Source: Streptomyces alboniger (lineage in GTDB: Bacteria; Actinomycetota; Actinomycetes; Streptomycetales; Streptomycetaceae). Taken from it: a stretch of DNA of 64,000 bases. The position numbers and the translations under genes are program-made. Location: NCBI RefSeq assembly GCF_008704395.1, contig NZ_CP023695.1:1550001-1614000 (forward strand), given 5' to 3'. The notes below the pieces were generated by a model. That model was not told where the DNA came from. It worked only from the letters and a program-made list of their open reading frames with translations, and ran no database searches. Below, piece by piece: positions 52,892 to 60,975 of this stretch (positions are counted from its first letter, which is position 1; every line of letters starts with the position of its first letter).

Positions 52892-53830
52892 ATGACTGTG
52901 ATCGTCCGGACCCTCGCCCCCGACGCCGCCACCGCGGCCGCCGACGACGCGGGGTTCGCCGCCGTACGCCGGGCGTGTGTGCCCGCCATGCTCGCCACCT
53001 CCGAGTCGGTCGCCTTCGACCGCGCGCACGCCCATCCGGCCGCCCGGTACCGGCAGTTGATCGCCGAGGCCGACGGGGAGGTCATCGGCACGGCGCAGGT
53101 GGGCCTCGCCTACGACAGCCCCGAGCCGGGCCAGGGCTTCGCCAACGTCTACGTGCATCCGCGGCGGCTCGGCACCGGTGCGGGCACGCTTCTGCTGCGC
53201 GGCGCGGAGGAGTATCTGGCCGGCGAGGGCGCCAGCACCGTCTACTCCTGGGTCCTCGACGATCCCGCGAGCCTCGCCTTCGCCGCCCGCCGCGGCTACC
53301 GCGCGAGCCGCCGCGCGCACTTCCTCCGCCTGGACCTCGCGCACGGCACGCTGCCGCCGCTCCAGGCGCCGGCCGCGGGCGTGGAGCTGGTGAGCGGGTC
53401 GGTGTTCGCGGACGACGCGCGGCCGCTCTTCGCGCTGGAGGCGGAGACGGTGGCGGACGAACCGAGCGATGTGACCGCGGAGTTCACGGACTACGCGCAC
53501 TGGCTCGCCGAGACCTGGCACCACCCGCTGGTCAGCCAGGAGCTCACCACCGTGGCCCTGGTGGACGGCCGCCCCGCCGCCTTCAGCCTGGCCCGCACGG
53601 ACGGCGCGGGCCGCTACGCCTCGGGCATGACGGGCACCGCGCGCGCCCATCGCGGCCGGGGCCTCGCCAAGCTCGCCAAGAACGACTCCCTGCACCGCGC
53701 CCGCGCGGCCGGCTGCACGGAGGCGTTCACGGGCAACGACGCCGGGAACGGACCGATGCTGGCGATCAACAAGTGGTTCGGTTACGAGATCTGCGGAACG
53801 GAGGTACGCCATGTCCGGGACCTCGGCTGA
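52892..53830 (+). CDS. Tandem-GNAT acetyltransferase
   Basis: A 312-residue protein with two GNAT folds. The first has acetyl-CoA motif VYVHPRRLGTGAGTLLL at about 90-106; the second GTARAHRGRGLAKLAKNDS near 245, with NDAGNGPMLAINKWFGY after it, resembling mycothiol-synthase-type or MshD-like duplications. Substrate unknown. ATG 52892 may be near-leaderless (TACCGT upstream). It overlaps the DUF402 gene by 20 bp. Confidence 0.85.
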   Translation: MTVIVRTLAPDAATAAADDAGFAAVRRACVPAMLATSESVAFDRAHAHPAARYRQLIAEADGEVIGTAQVGLAYDSPEPGQGFANVYVHPRRLGTGAGTLLLRGAEEYLAGEGASTVYSWVLDDPASLAFAARRGYRASRRAHFLRLDLAHGTLPPLQAPAAGVELVSGSVFADDARPLFALEAETVADEPSDVTAEFTDYAHWLAETWHHPLVSQELTTVALVDGRPAAFSLARTDGAGRYASGMTGTARAHRGRGLAKLAKNDSLHRARAAGCTEAFTGNDAGNGPMLAINKWFGYEICGTEVRHVRDLG

Positions 53831-54320
53831 CGGGCGCCGCTCGGCCACCTCGGAAACCTTGGAGATCGCCCTCGTCAAGGCGGGCCGCACGAAGATCCGC
53901 TACCCCGCGGAACTCCTCGACGACGACGGAACACGGATCACGGTCCGCGCCCCCTGGGCGGCCCCCGGCGTCCGCGACTTCGGCTTCGTCCGCTTCGAGC
54001 CGGGCGACGTCTTCACCGAGCACTTCTGGCGCGACCGCTGGTACGCCATCAAGGAGGTGTACGCCGCCGACGGCACCTTCAAGGGCTGGTACTGCGACGT
54101 GACGCGCCCCGCGGTCCGCGAGGACGGGATCCTGACGGTGGAGGACCTGGACCTCGACCTGTGGTGCTCGGCGGACGCGAGCACCGTACTGCGCCTGGAC
54201 GAGGACGAGTTCGAGGCGAGCGGCCTGCCCGCCACGGACCCACCGGCGGCCTCCGCGGCCCGCCGCGCCCTCACGGAACTGGAGTCCTTGGCCCGGGGGA
54301 ACCTCCTCGGCACGGTCTGA
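53811..54320 (+). CDS. DUF402-domain protein
   Basis: A 169-residue protein with the DUF402 beta-barrel: RFEPGDVFTEHFWRDRWYAI, FKGWYCDVTRPAV and VEDLDLDLWCSAD, the last containing the acidic residues conserved in this fold. Relatives include nucleoside di/triphosphate hydrolases, so phosphohydrolase activity is possible. GGAGG precedes ATG 53811. Its last 50 bp overlap the convergent gene. Confidence 0.88.
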   Translation: MSGTSADGRRSATSETLEIALVKAGRTKIRYPAELLDDDGTRITVRAPWAAPGVRDFGFVRFEPGDVFTEHFWRDRWYAIKEVYAADGTFKGWYCDVTRPAVREDGILTVEDLDLDLWCSADASTVLRLDEDEFEASGLPATDPPAASAARRALTELESLARGNLLGTV

Positions 54321-55440
54321 CACGGGGCGCGGGCCCGAGCGGGACCGACGCGGTGGTGCGCTCACCGTCGTAGGCGACGGGCTCCTCGTCCGACTGCCAG
54401 TGCACGGTGAAGCGCTCGCCCCTGTGCCAGGCGGACAGGCCCTCTCGGCAGTACGCCACCATGTCGTGCGGCAGGGAGGTGAGGGGGTGCCAGGCCAGCT
54501 CGGCGCACTTGTCCGGCTCGGCGTTGAACGGCTCGCCGCCCGCGCCGTACTCCGCCGTGAAGAACCAGCCCATGCGGGGTGCTTCGCCGGGCCCGCGGTG
54601 CTGGACGACGGCTTCCGCCCGCAGGTCCCCCGGGGCGAGGGCGAGGCCGATCTCCTCGCGCGCCTCACGGATCATCGCCGCGCGGACGTCCTCGTGGTCC
54701 TCCATGTGGCCCGACGGGAGGTTCCACAGCCCGTCGGCGTATCCGGTGTTGGCGCGGCGGGCCAGCAGGACCTCGTCACCGCGGCGCAGGATCAGGTGGA
54801 CGTCGACGATCTCCGTGTGCCGCCGCGGGGGCTCGGGCAGCATCCCCACCACCGCGTACCGCTCGTCGTCGACCGGTCCGCCCCACAGGCGCGCGTCCCC
54901 CGAGAGGCGTTCGGAGTGCAGGCGGGTGACCAGCGGGGACAGGGCTGCGATCACGCGGGGCATCGGGAGGCCGCGGGGGTGCGTCGCGCCCCACACTCCT
55001 TCGACGAGGATCAGGCGGCCGCCGGGGCGCAGGAGGGTGTGCCAGTGGCGCAGGGCCGCCTCGGGGTCCGGGAGGAGCCACAGGACGTGCCGCACGAGGA
55101 CGGCGTCGAACTTCCGTCCGGCCACTGGTGGGTGGCCCGCGTCGCCGGTGAGTACCTCGGCGTCGTGGCCCGCCAGCTTCTCGCGGGCACGTGCCGCCAT
55201 GTCCGGCGAGAGGTCGACCGCGGTGACGCGGTGGCCGCGCTCCGCGGCGAGCAGGGCGAGGCTGCCGGTGCCGCACCCCAGGTCCAGCACGTCACCGGGG
55301 GTGTCCGGCAGCCACCGCGCGAGCCGCTCCGCCCAGGCCTGGCGCACCGTCTTCTCGCGCAGGCCGTGGTCCGGTTCGTCGTCGAAGGTGGCAGCGGCGG
55401 CATCCCAGTCGATCTCCGCGGCGGGTTCGTTCGGCGTCAT
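54271..55440 (-). CDS. Fusion of SAM-dependent methyltransferase and NUDIX hydrolase
   Basis: A 389-residue two-domain protein. Residues 1-200 are a class I methyltransferase: DVLDLGCGTGSLALLAAERG (SAM loop), VTAVDLSPDM, and WLLPDPEAALRHWHTLLRPG. Residues 210-350 are NUDIX: DVHLILRRGDEVLLARRA and the box GHMEDHEDVRAAMIREAREE (continuing IGL). C-terminal 40 residues are Pro/Arg-rich and are encoded in the 50-bp overlap with the convergent DUF402 gene. Such fusions are uncommon; perhaps they methylate and then cleanse the same nucleotide or cofactor. Confidence 0.88.
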   Translation of the reverse strand: MTPNEPAAEIDWDAAAATFDDEPDHGLREKTVRQAWAERLARWLPDTPGDVLDLGCGTGSLALLAAERGHRVTAVDLSPDMAARAREKLAGHDAEVLTGDAGHPPVAGRKFDAVLVRHVLWLLPDPEAALRHWHTLLRPGGRLILVEGVWGATHPRGLPMPRVIAALSPLVTRLHSERLSGDARLWGGPVDDERYAVVGMLPEPPRRHTEIVDVHLILRRGDEVLLARRANTGYADGLWNLPSGHMEDHEDVRAAMIREAREEIGLALAPGDLRAEAVVQHRGPGEAPRMGWFFTAEYGAGGEPFNAEPDKCAELAWHPLTSLPHDMVAYCREGLSAWHRGERFTVHWQSDEEPVAYDGERTTASVPLGPAPRVRPCRGGSPGPRTPVP

Positions 55441-55568
55441 GTTCCGATCGTGGCATCCGCCACTGACAACGAGTCCGGCACCACCGAGAACGGTGTTCGA
55501 TCAAAAAGCCGGGCCGCGGAGGTCTAGCACGGGGCTGCGATGGACATCGGTAAGGCAGGGAGGCAGCC

Positions 55569-55709
55569 ATGCGCCGAGTCACCACGCACAAGCCCGCGGT
55601 CAAGCCCGTCAGCCGCCGGGTGCGGGAACGCCAAGAGGCCGAGGTTCAGCCACGGGAGAGGCCGGAGGTCCGCAAGGACATCCAGCGGACCTGGTGGCCC
55701 GACGGGTGA
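55569..55709 (+). CDS. 46-residue basic protein
   Basis: A very small gene (MRRVTTHKPAVKPVSRRVRE, then QEAEVQPRERPEVRKDIQ, ending TWWPDG) with GGGAGG 8 nt ahead of ATG 55569. High content of Arg, Lys, Pro and Glu, a conserved-looking WWP tail, and no predicted membrane segment. I do not recognise a family. It ends 6 bp before the stop of the convergent tctA. Confidence 0.55.
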   Translation: MRRVTTHKPAVKPVSRRVRERQEAEVQPRERPEVRKDIQRTWWPDG

Positions 55710-55715
55710 GCCCCG

Positions 55716-57230
55716 TCAGGCGCCGCCGTCACGACTCCGCGCCCGCGCCAGCGCCTTCGTCAGCGCCTTCTTCAACAACGGCCACGCCACTATCAGGGCG
55801 ATGAGGCCGTAGACCGTCACGGAGAAGGGCGTGTCGACGAGCCCGCTGACGCTTCCGTCGCTGATCTGGAGGGCGCGGCGCAGCTGTTGCTCGGCGTTGG
55901 GGCCGAGGATGACGCCGATGACAGCGGGCAGGACGGGCAGTCCGTAGCGCCGCATGCCGAGGCCGACGAGGCCGATGACGAGCAGGATGACGAGGTCGAT
56001 CGGCTCGCCGCCGACCGCGTAGGCGCCGACGGCCGCGAAGAACAGGATGCCCGCGTAGAGGTAGGGCCGCGGGACGCGCAGCAGCTTCGCCCAGAGGGGG
56101 GCCAGCGGGAGGTTCAGGGCGAGCAGCAGCACCATGCCCACGAACAGGGACGCGATCAGGCCCCACACCAGGTCGGGTTCGCGTTCGAAGAGCAGGGGGC
56201 CCGGCTGGATCCCGTACTGCTGGAAGGCCGCGAGCATCACGGCGGCGACGGCGGTGGTGGGCAGGCCGAGCGTCAGCATGGAGACGAGGGTGCCCGCCGC
56301 TGATGCGGACGATGCCGACTCGGGGCCGGCGACGCCCTCGATGGCGCCCTTGCCCCACTCCTCCTGGTGCTTGGACAGGCGCTTTTCGGTGACGTAGGAG
56401 AGGAAGGTGGGGATCTCGGCGCCACCGGCCGGGATCGCGCCGAACGGGAAGCCGATGAGGGGGCCGCGCAGCCAGGACTTCCAGCTGCGGCGTACGTCCT
56501 TCCTCGCGAGCCAGGGCCGGCCGACGGGGATCGCGTCGGCGCCGGTGCGGCGCAGGTGCGCGGCGACCCACAGGGCCTCGCCGATCGCGAAGAGGCCGAC
56601 CGCAACGATCACCACGTCGATGCCGTCGGCGAGTTGGAGCGAGCCGAAGGTGAGCCGCTGCTGGCCCGTCATCTGGTCGAGGCCCACGAGGCCGATGGTC
56701 AGGCCGATCAGGAGCGAGGCGAGGCCGCGGACGCGGGAGGAGCCGAGGACCGAGGTGACCGCGATGAAGGCGAGCACCATGACCGCGAAGTAGTCCGGCG
56801 CGCCGATGCCGACGGCGAGGTCGGCGACGGTCGGCGCGAGGGCGACCAGCAGGACCGTGCCGATCATGCCGCCCGCGAAGTGGCCGATGGCGGCGGCCGC
56901 GAGGGCCTGCGCGCCCCGCCCCGCCCTGGCCATGGGGTGGCCTTCCATGGCGGCGACGACGGCGGCGCTCTCGCCGGGGGTGTTGAGCAGGATCGAGGTC
57001 GTCGAGCCGCCGAACATCGCCCCGTAGTAGATGCCCGCGAACATGATGAAGGCGCCGGTCGGTTCGAGCCCGTAGGTGACGGGGAGCAGCAGGGCCACGG
57101 CCATCGCGGGGCCGATGCCGGGCAGGACGCCGATCGCGGTGCCGAGGAGCACGCCGACCGCGGCCCACAGGAGGTTCAGCGGGGTGAGGGCGGTACCGAA
57201 GCCGCCGATGAGGGAGTTGAAGGCGTTCAT
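55716..57230 (-). CDS. tctA: Tripartite tricarboxylate transporter, large permease
   Basis: A 504-residue permease with 12 helices; the family signature [17 protein letters not shown] is near the N-terminus, with [20 protein letters not shown] and, later, [20 protein letters not shown]. It is the main subunit of TctABC-type secondary transporters driven by the proton gradient. ATG 57230 is 1 bp after the tctB stop. Part of the tctCBA operon. Confidence 0.95.
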   Translation of the reverse strand: MNAFNSLIGGFGTALTPLNLLWAAVGVLLGTAIGVLPGIGPAMAVALLLPVTYGLEPTGAFIMFAGIYYGAMFGGSTTSILLNTPGESAAVVAAMEGHPMARAGRGAQALAAAAIGHFAGGMIGTVLLVALAPTVADLAVGIGAPDYFAVMVLAFIAVTSVLGSSRVRGLASLLIGLTIGLVGLDQMTGQQRLTFGSLQLADGIDVVIVAVGLFAIGEALWVAAHLRRTGADAIPVGRPWLARKDVRRSWKSWLRGPLIGFPFGAIPAGGAEIPTFLSYVTEKRLSKHQEEWGKGAIEGVAGPESASSASAAGTLVSMLTLGLPTTAVAAVMLAAFQQYGIQPGPLLFEREPDLVWGLIASLFVGMVLLLALNLPLAPLWAKLLRVPRPYLYAGILFFAAVGAYAVGGEPIDLVILLVIGLVGLGMRRYGLPVLPAVIGVILGPNAEQQLRRALQISDGSVSGLVDTPFSVTVYGLIALIVAWPLLKKALTKALARARSRDGGA

Positions 57231-57231
57231 G

Positions 57232-57762
57232 TCACAGCACTCCCGTCAGGGGGCCGCCCGGCAGGGGGACGCCGAGCAGGTTGTTGAAGACCGCGTACGT
57301 GGTGACGGAGAGCCCTGCGGAGATCAGCGGGTCGCGGTCGGGGTGGCGGCTGCCGAGTGCGTAGGCGGAGCCCCAGAAGAGCAGCGCGCCGGCGACGGGG
57401 AAGCCGACGGGCTCGATGAGGACGGCGGTGGCGAGGAAGACGCCCGCCAGGAGCAGGACGGTGCGCCAGTCGGCGGGCTCGGACAGGTCGATGTCCTCGC
57501 CGCCCTCGGCCTCGCCGCGGCCGCCGCGCAGGACGTCGACCGCGAGCAGCAGGGCGACGGCGAGGAGGCCGGTGCCCACGGCGACCGGTACGGTCCTCGG
57601 GCCGACGGGGCCGCGCTGGGTGATCTCCACGTCCATGGTGAGCGCGTCGGTGAGGACGAGCGTACCGAGGAGCAACAGAAGGACGCTGACGCCGAGTTCG
57701 GAGTGTTCGCGCAGCCAGGTGCGGCGGCTTCGCCGGGCGGGGGGTGCGTCGGTGGTGGTCAC
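57232..57762 (-). CDS. tctB: Tripartite tricarboxylate transporter, small subunit
   Basis: A 176-residue membrane protein with four helices ([40 protein letters not shown]) and a short acidic cytoplasmic loop ([10 protein letters not shown]). Size and topology suit TctB. GTG 57762 overlaps the tctC stop (GTGA), and its own stop is 1 bp from tctA. Confidence 0.9.
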   Translation of the reverse strand: MTTTDAPPARRSRRTWLREHSELGVSVLLLLLGTLVLTDALTMDVEITQRGPVGPRTVPVAVGTGLLAVALLLAVDVLRGGRGEAEGGEDIDLSEPADWRTVLLLAGVFLATAVLIEPVGFPVAGALLFWGSAYALGSRHPDRDPLISAGLSVTTYAVFNNLLGVPLPGGPLTGVL

Positions 57763-58742
57763 AGCCCCAGCTCCTTCAGTACCGATACGACGCGCTGGTC
57801 CTGGGCGTCCAGGAAGTCGCCGAACCTGTCGCCGGTCAGGAAGGCGTCGTCCCAGCCGTTCGTCTTGAGGGACTTCTTCCACTCGGGCGAGGCGTGCAGC
57901 TTCCTGAACAGCTCGGTGAGCTTCTCGCGTTCGGCGTCGGTGAGGCCCGGTGGGGCGACGATGCCGCGCCAGTTGGTGAAGTCCACGTCGTAGCCGGACT
58001 CCCTGAGGGTGGGTCCGTCCAGGCCGCGCACCCGCTTCGGGCCGGTCACGGCGAGCAGGCGCAGCTCCCCGGACTTGATCTGGTCCAGGTATTCGCCGAC
58101 TCCGGAGACACCGAAGGAGACCTTGCTGCCGAGGATCGAGGCGAGCAGTTCGCCGCCGCCGTCGAAGGGGACGTAGTTGACCTTCTTCGGGTCGATCCCG
58201 GCGGCGCGTGCCATCAGCATCGGGGCGAGGTGGTCGGGGCCGCCGGGTGCGGAGCCGCCTCCCACGGGCAGTTTGCCGGGGTTCTTCTTCCAGGCCGTGA
58301 TGAGCTGGTCGATGGTCTTGTACGGGGAGTCCCCGGCGACCACCACGACGTCCTGCTCCTCGGTGAGCCGGGCGATCGGGGTGGTGTCGGCGAGGGTCTT
58401 CGGGGAGTGGTTGGAGCGGGCGGCGCCGACGACGCCGAGGCCCATGGACATGGCGAGCTTGCCGTTGCCGTGCTCGCCGACGAGCCGGGTCAGGCCGACG
58501 GTGCCGCCGGCGCCGGGCAGGTTGAACACCTCGATGTTGTGGGTGAGTTCGGCGTCCTCGGCGTTCTTCGCGGCGGTGCGGGCGGTGATGTCGTAGCCGC
58601 CGCCGGGTGTGTTGGGGACCATGAGGCGCAGGCCGGGGATCTGCGTGCCGGTCCCGGCGCCGCTGCCCGGGGTGAGCAGGGGCGGCGCCACGAGCACGAG
58701 GAGCGTGGCGCCGAGCAGGGCGAGGGGGGTGCGCAGGCGCAT
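57759..58742 (-). CDS. tctC: Tripartite tricarboxylate transporter substrate-binding protein
   Basis: A 327-residue exported binding protein. Signal peptide MRLRTPLALLGATLLVLVAP, then the Bug-family core: LMVPNTPGGGYDITART, NLPGAGGTVGLTRLV, PKKVNYVPFDGGGELLASIL. No lipobox Cys is visible. It captures the tricarboxylate or related acid outside the membrane. AGGTGG precedes ATG 58742. First gene of the operon, divergent from a response regulator. Confidence 0.93.
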   Translation of the reverse strand: MRLRTPLALLGATLLVLVAPPLLTPGSGAGTGTQIPGLRLMVPNTPGGGYDITARTAAKNAEDAELTHNIEVFNLPGAGGTVGLTRLVGEHGNGKLAMSMGLGVVGAARSNHSPKTLADTTPIARLTEEQDVVVVAGDSPYKTIDQLITAWKKNPGKLPVGGGSAPGGPDHLAPMLMARAAGIDPKKVNYVPFDGGGELLASILGSKVSFGVSGVGEYLDQIKSGELRLLAVTGPKRVRGLDGPTLRESGYDVDFTNWRGIVAPPGLTDAEREKLTELFRKLHASPEWKKSLKTNGWDDAFLTGDRFGDFLDAQDQRVVSVLKELGL

Positions 58743-58846
58743 GTGGGCCACCACCTGTCGGTAACGTCGGACGGGGCATGGGTGTGAGGTGGCCCACATG
58801 TTGCCCGGGTGTTAACAACCTGTCTCTCTTCCGGAATCAACGGACG

Positions 58847-58876
58847 TTGTGGTCGTTGTGGTCGCGCCCATAGCCT
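58847..58876 (+). promoter_or_regulatory. Promoter of the response-regulator gene, with direct repeats
   Basis: TTGTGG (58847-58852), 18-bp spacer, TAGCCT (58871-58876), then 6 nt to ATG 58883: a leaderless arrangement. Two 9-bp repeats GTTGTGGTC (58846-58854, 58855-58863) overlap the -35 and may be a regulator site. Confidence 0.5.
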
Positions 58877-58882
58877 GCGGCG

Positions 58883-59569
58883 ATGACAAGGGTCCTGGTC
58901 GTGGACGACGACTTCATGGTCGCCAGGCTGCACTCCCGGTACGTCGGCGCGGTGGACGGATTCACCGTGGCCGGTGTCGCCCACAGCGGCTCCGAGGCGC
59001 TCGGCGCGGCGGAGCGGCTGCGCCCCGACCTCGTACTCCTCGACGTGTATCTGCCCGACATGGACGGGATCGCGGTGCTCCGTGAGCTGCGGGCCGCCGA
59101 GGAGCGCGATCCGGGGCGGCAGCCGGTGGACGCCCTGTTCATCACGGCCGCGCGGGACGCGGAGGTCGTGCGGGCCGCGCTGCGGGCGGGCGCGCTGCAC
59201 TATCTGATCAAGCCGTTCGACCAGGCGGCCCTGCACGAGCAGTTGAGGCATGTGGCGGCGCTGCGGGCCCGGCTCGACGAGCTGGACGAGGCACGTCAGG
59301 AGGACGTCGACCACCTCTTCGGCGCGCGCCCGCCCGGTTCCCGGGGGCTGCCGAAGGGCCTCGCCGCGCACACCGCGGACCTGGTGGAGCAGACCTTGCG
59401 GGACCACCCCGGGGGCCTCTCGGCGTCGGAGTGTGCGGGCGCGGGCTCCCTCTCCCGCGTGAGCGCCCGCCGCTACCTGGAGTTCTTCGCGGACACGGGC
59501 CGCGCCGAGGTGACGCTCCGCTACGGGGGGACGGGGCGGCCGGTGCGGCGGTATCGGTGGGTGGGGTGA
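58883..59569 (+). CDS. CitB/DcuR-class response regulator, apparently orphan
   Basis: A 228-residue regulator. Receiver residues 1-120: VLVVDDDFMVARLHSRYVG, phospho-acceptor Asp in VLLDVYLPDMDG, Lys in YLIKPFDQ. A helical linker is followed by a winged-helix output (GGLSASECAGAGSLSRVSAR, RYLEFFADTGRAEVTLRYG) of the CitB type. Members work with CitA-type kinases that sense tri- and dicarboxylates; it is divergent from tctCBA and probably controls it. No sensor kinase lies on either side, and a truncated transposase starts 43 bp after its stop. Confidence 0.92.
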   Translation: MTRVLVVDDDFMVARLHSRYVGAVDGFTVAGVAHSGSEALGAAERLRPDLVLLDVYLPDMDGIAVLRELRAAEERDPGRQPVDALFITAARDAEVVRAALRAGALHYLIKPFDQAALHEQLRHVAALRARLDELDEARQEDVDHLFGARPPGSRGLPKGLAAHTADLVEQTLRDHPGGLSASECAGAGSLSRVSARRYLEFFADTGRAEVTLRYGGTGRPVRRYRWVG

Positions 59570-59602
59570 GCCCGCCGACTGAGGTGAGCCCGCCGCGTTC
59601 AG

Positions 59603-60780
59603 CAGCGCTTACTTAAGCCGGGTGCAGGAGCGGGTGGATGGTGTGGTGGACGAGCAGGTGCCCCCACAGCTCCTGCTCGACGCCGCCGGGCCAGCGTGAC
59701 CGCAGGACCGGCAGGGTGTCCCGTCGCAGCGTACCGACGGCTTCCAGAGACGCCCTGATCCCCCACCGCCGGCGGTACAGGGCTCGCAGAACGGGAGCTG
59801 GGTGCGCCTCGTGGTCCACGAGCGTCGTGATCAGGCGGTGCGGAGGGCCGTCGAGCACCCTGACCTTGGTACGCGGCCGCGCGGGCCCGCAGCGCACGTC
59901 GCAGAGGTAGGAGCCGTCGGGCAGCGCGGTGCGCTCCGGCAGTACGGCGACCTCCGACGGTCCGGTGCCCTCCTGCGGTACGGGCCAGGCGTCGGCCCGC
60001 CACAGCACGTCCGCGCCGGCGGCACGGATCGCGGGCAGCAGTTCCGGGTCGGCCGAGCCGTGGTCGGCGAGCAGCAGGTCTCCACGGGTCAGGGCCGCCA
60101 GCAGATCGTTCGTGAGTGCGTGCCCCGTCTCGGCGGGCAACTTCCCGAGCGCGGCCCGGGTGATGGAGTGGCTGCCGCACTCCGCCAGCGCCGCCAGATG
60201 CGCCTGCGGCAGGGCCGCGGAGCCCGCCCCGGTGATCGGCGGGTAGCTGTAACGGGCCCGGTTCTCCGGTGTGTCCGGGACGCCCATCGCTGTCGCGTCG
60301 ACCGCCATCACCCGCCGCCCCAGATAGCGGGCGCACCGTTCCTCCGTGCGCCGCGCCCGTGCGTCGCGCGCGGCTTGCGCGAACAGCGCGGCCAGCGGCT
60401 CGGGCCCCAAGCGCACGCGAGCCCGGGAGATGGCAGCGGACGTGGGCGCCGCGGGAGGGCAGCCGTCCTGCCGGGTCACCCAGGACATCGCTTCCGCCAG
60501 CCTCCTGGCCACCTGGTCGTAACTGTGCTGGGCGAACAGGCATATGGCGAGGATGAAGTACACGACTGTGCGGGCGGGCAGAAGGCGGTTGCGCCGCTCG
60601 GTCCTTCCGCATTCCGCGATCACGCGGTCCACCGCGTCGGGCGGAAACGTACGCATCAGCAGCGCGAGGGCGATGCGGTCGGACAATCCGTCGGTGGCCG
60701 CCGCCCTCAACTGCCCCGGCCGTGGCATCGGAGCACCCTCCCGGTCGTATTGATGAATGGCTTGCTTTAAGTCAGCAGTA
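59603..60780 (-). mobile_element. Truncated IS4-family element
   Basis: The interval holds an IS4-type transposase plus about 50 bp of 5' flank. The transposase stops soon after its YREK-type block, suggesting its 3' part and the element's inner end are missing. A short ACTTAA-containing similarity between the two edges is too weak to define inverted repeats, so the boundaries are approximate. No target duplication seen. Confidence 0.6.
59613..60728 (-). pseudogene. IS4-family transposase, C-terminally truncated
   Basis: 371 residues from ATG 60728 (GGGAGG upstream). N-terminal domain TDGLSDRIALALLMRTFPPD is the IS4 N-terminal domain. DDE residues are readable as VMAVDATAMGVPD, LLLADHGSADPEL, and the YRRRWGIRASLEAVGTL block (Y-x2-R-x3-E region). 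After LWGHLLVHHTIHPLLHPA it stops, where relatives have about 60-80 further residues. The protein therefore looks broken; the other end appears intact. The missing tail may have been removed together with the response regulator's partner kinase. Confidence 0.65.
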
Positions 60781-60822
60781 CCAATCGGCACCGACTTGCC
60801 CGACCCCTGGCAGGGGTAAACC

Positions 60823-60975
60823 ATGAAAACAAGCCGACACAGCCAAACCTTCCTTCTGCTGTCGGACGCGCATTTCTCGGCTCTGGTTGCATTGCACTTC
60901 GAAGAATCGATTCTGTGCAGAAGTCGACGGCCACGCGCGGCATGCGGAAGAAACACAGAAAGGGTTGGGCGATGA
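60823..60975 (+). CDS. Possible 50-residue leader ORF coupled to the caspase gene
   Basis: ATG 60823, preceded by AGGGG at 6-nt spacing, reads MKTSRHSQTFLLLSDAHFSA and ends at a TGA that overlaps the caspase ATG (ATGA). Codon usage is less GC-biased than neighbours. Either a translationally coupled leader or a chance frame; no homology is recognised. Confidence 0.25.
   Translation: MKTSRHSQTFLLLSDAHFSALVALHFEESILCRSRRPRAACGRNTERVGR

Noticed and set aside
59603..60780. Terminal inverted repeats for the IS element
   Set aside because: Only an ACTTAA core and scattered matches are shared between the edges, and one edge overlaps the transposase stop, so no true ends could be fixed.
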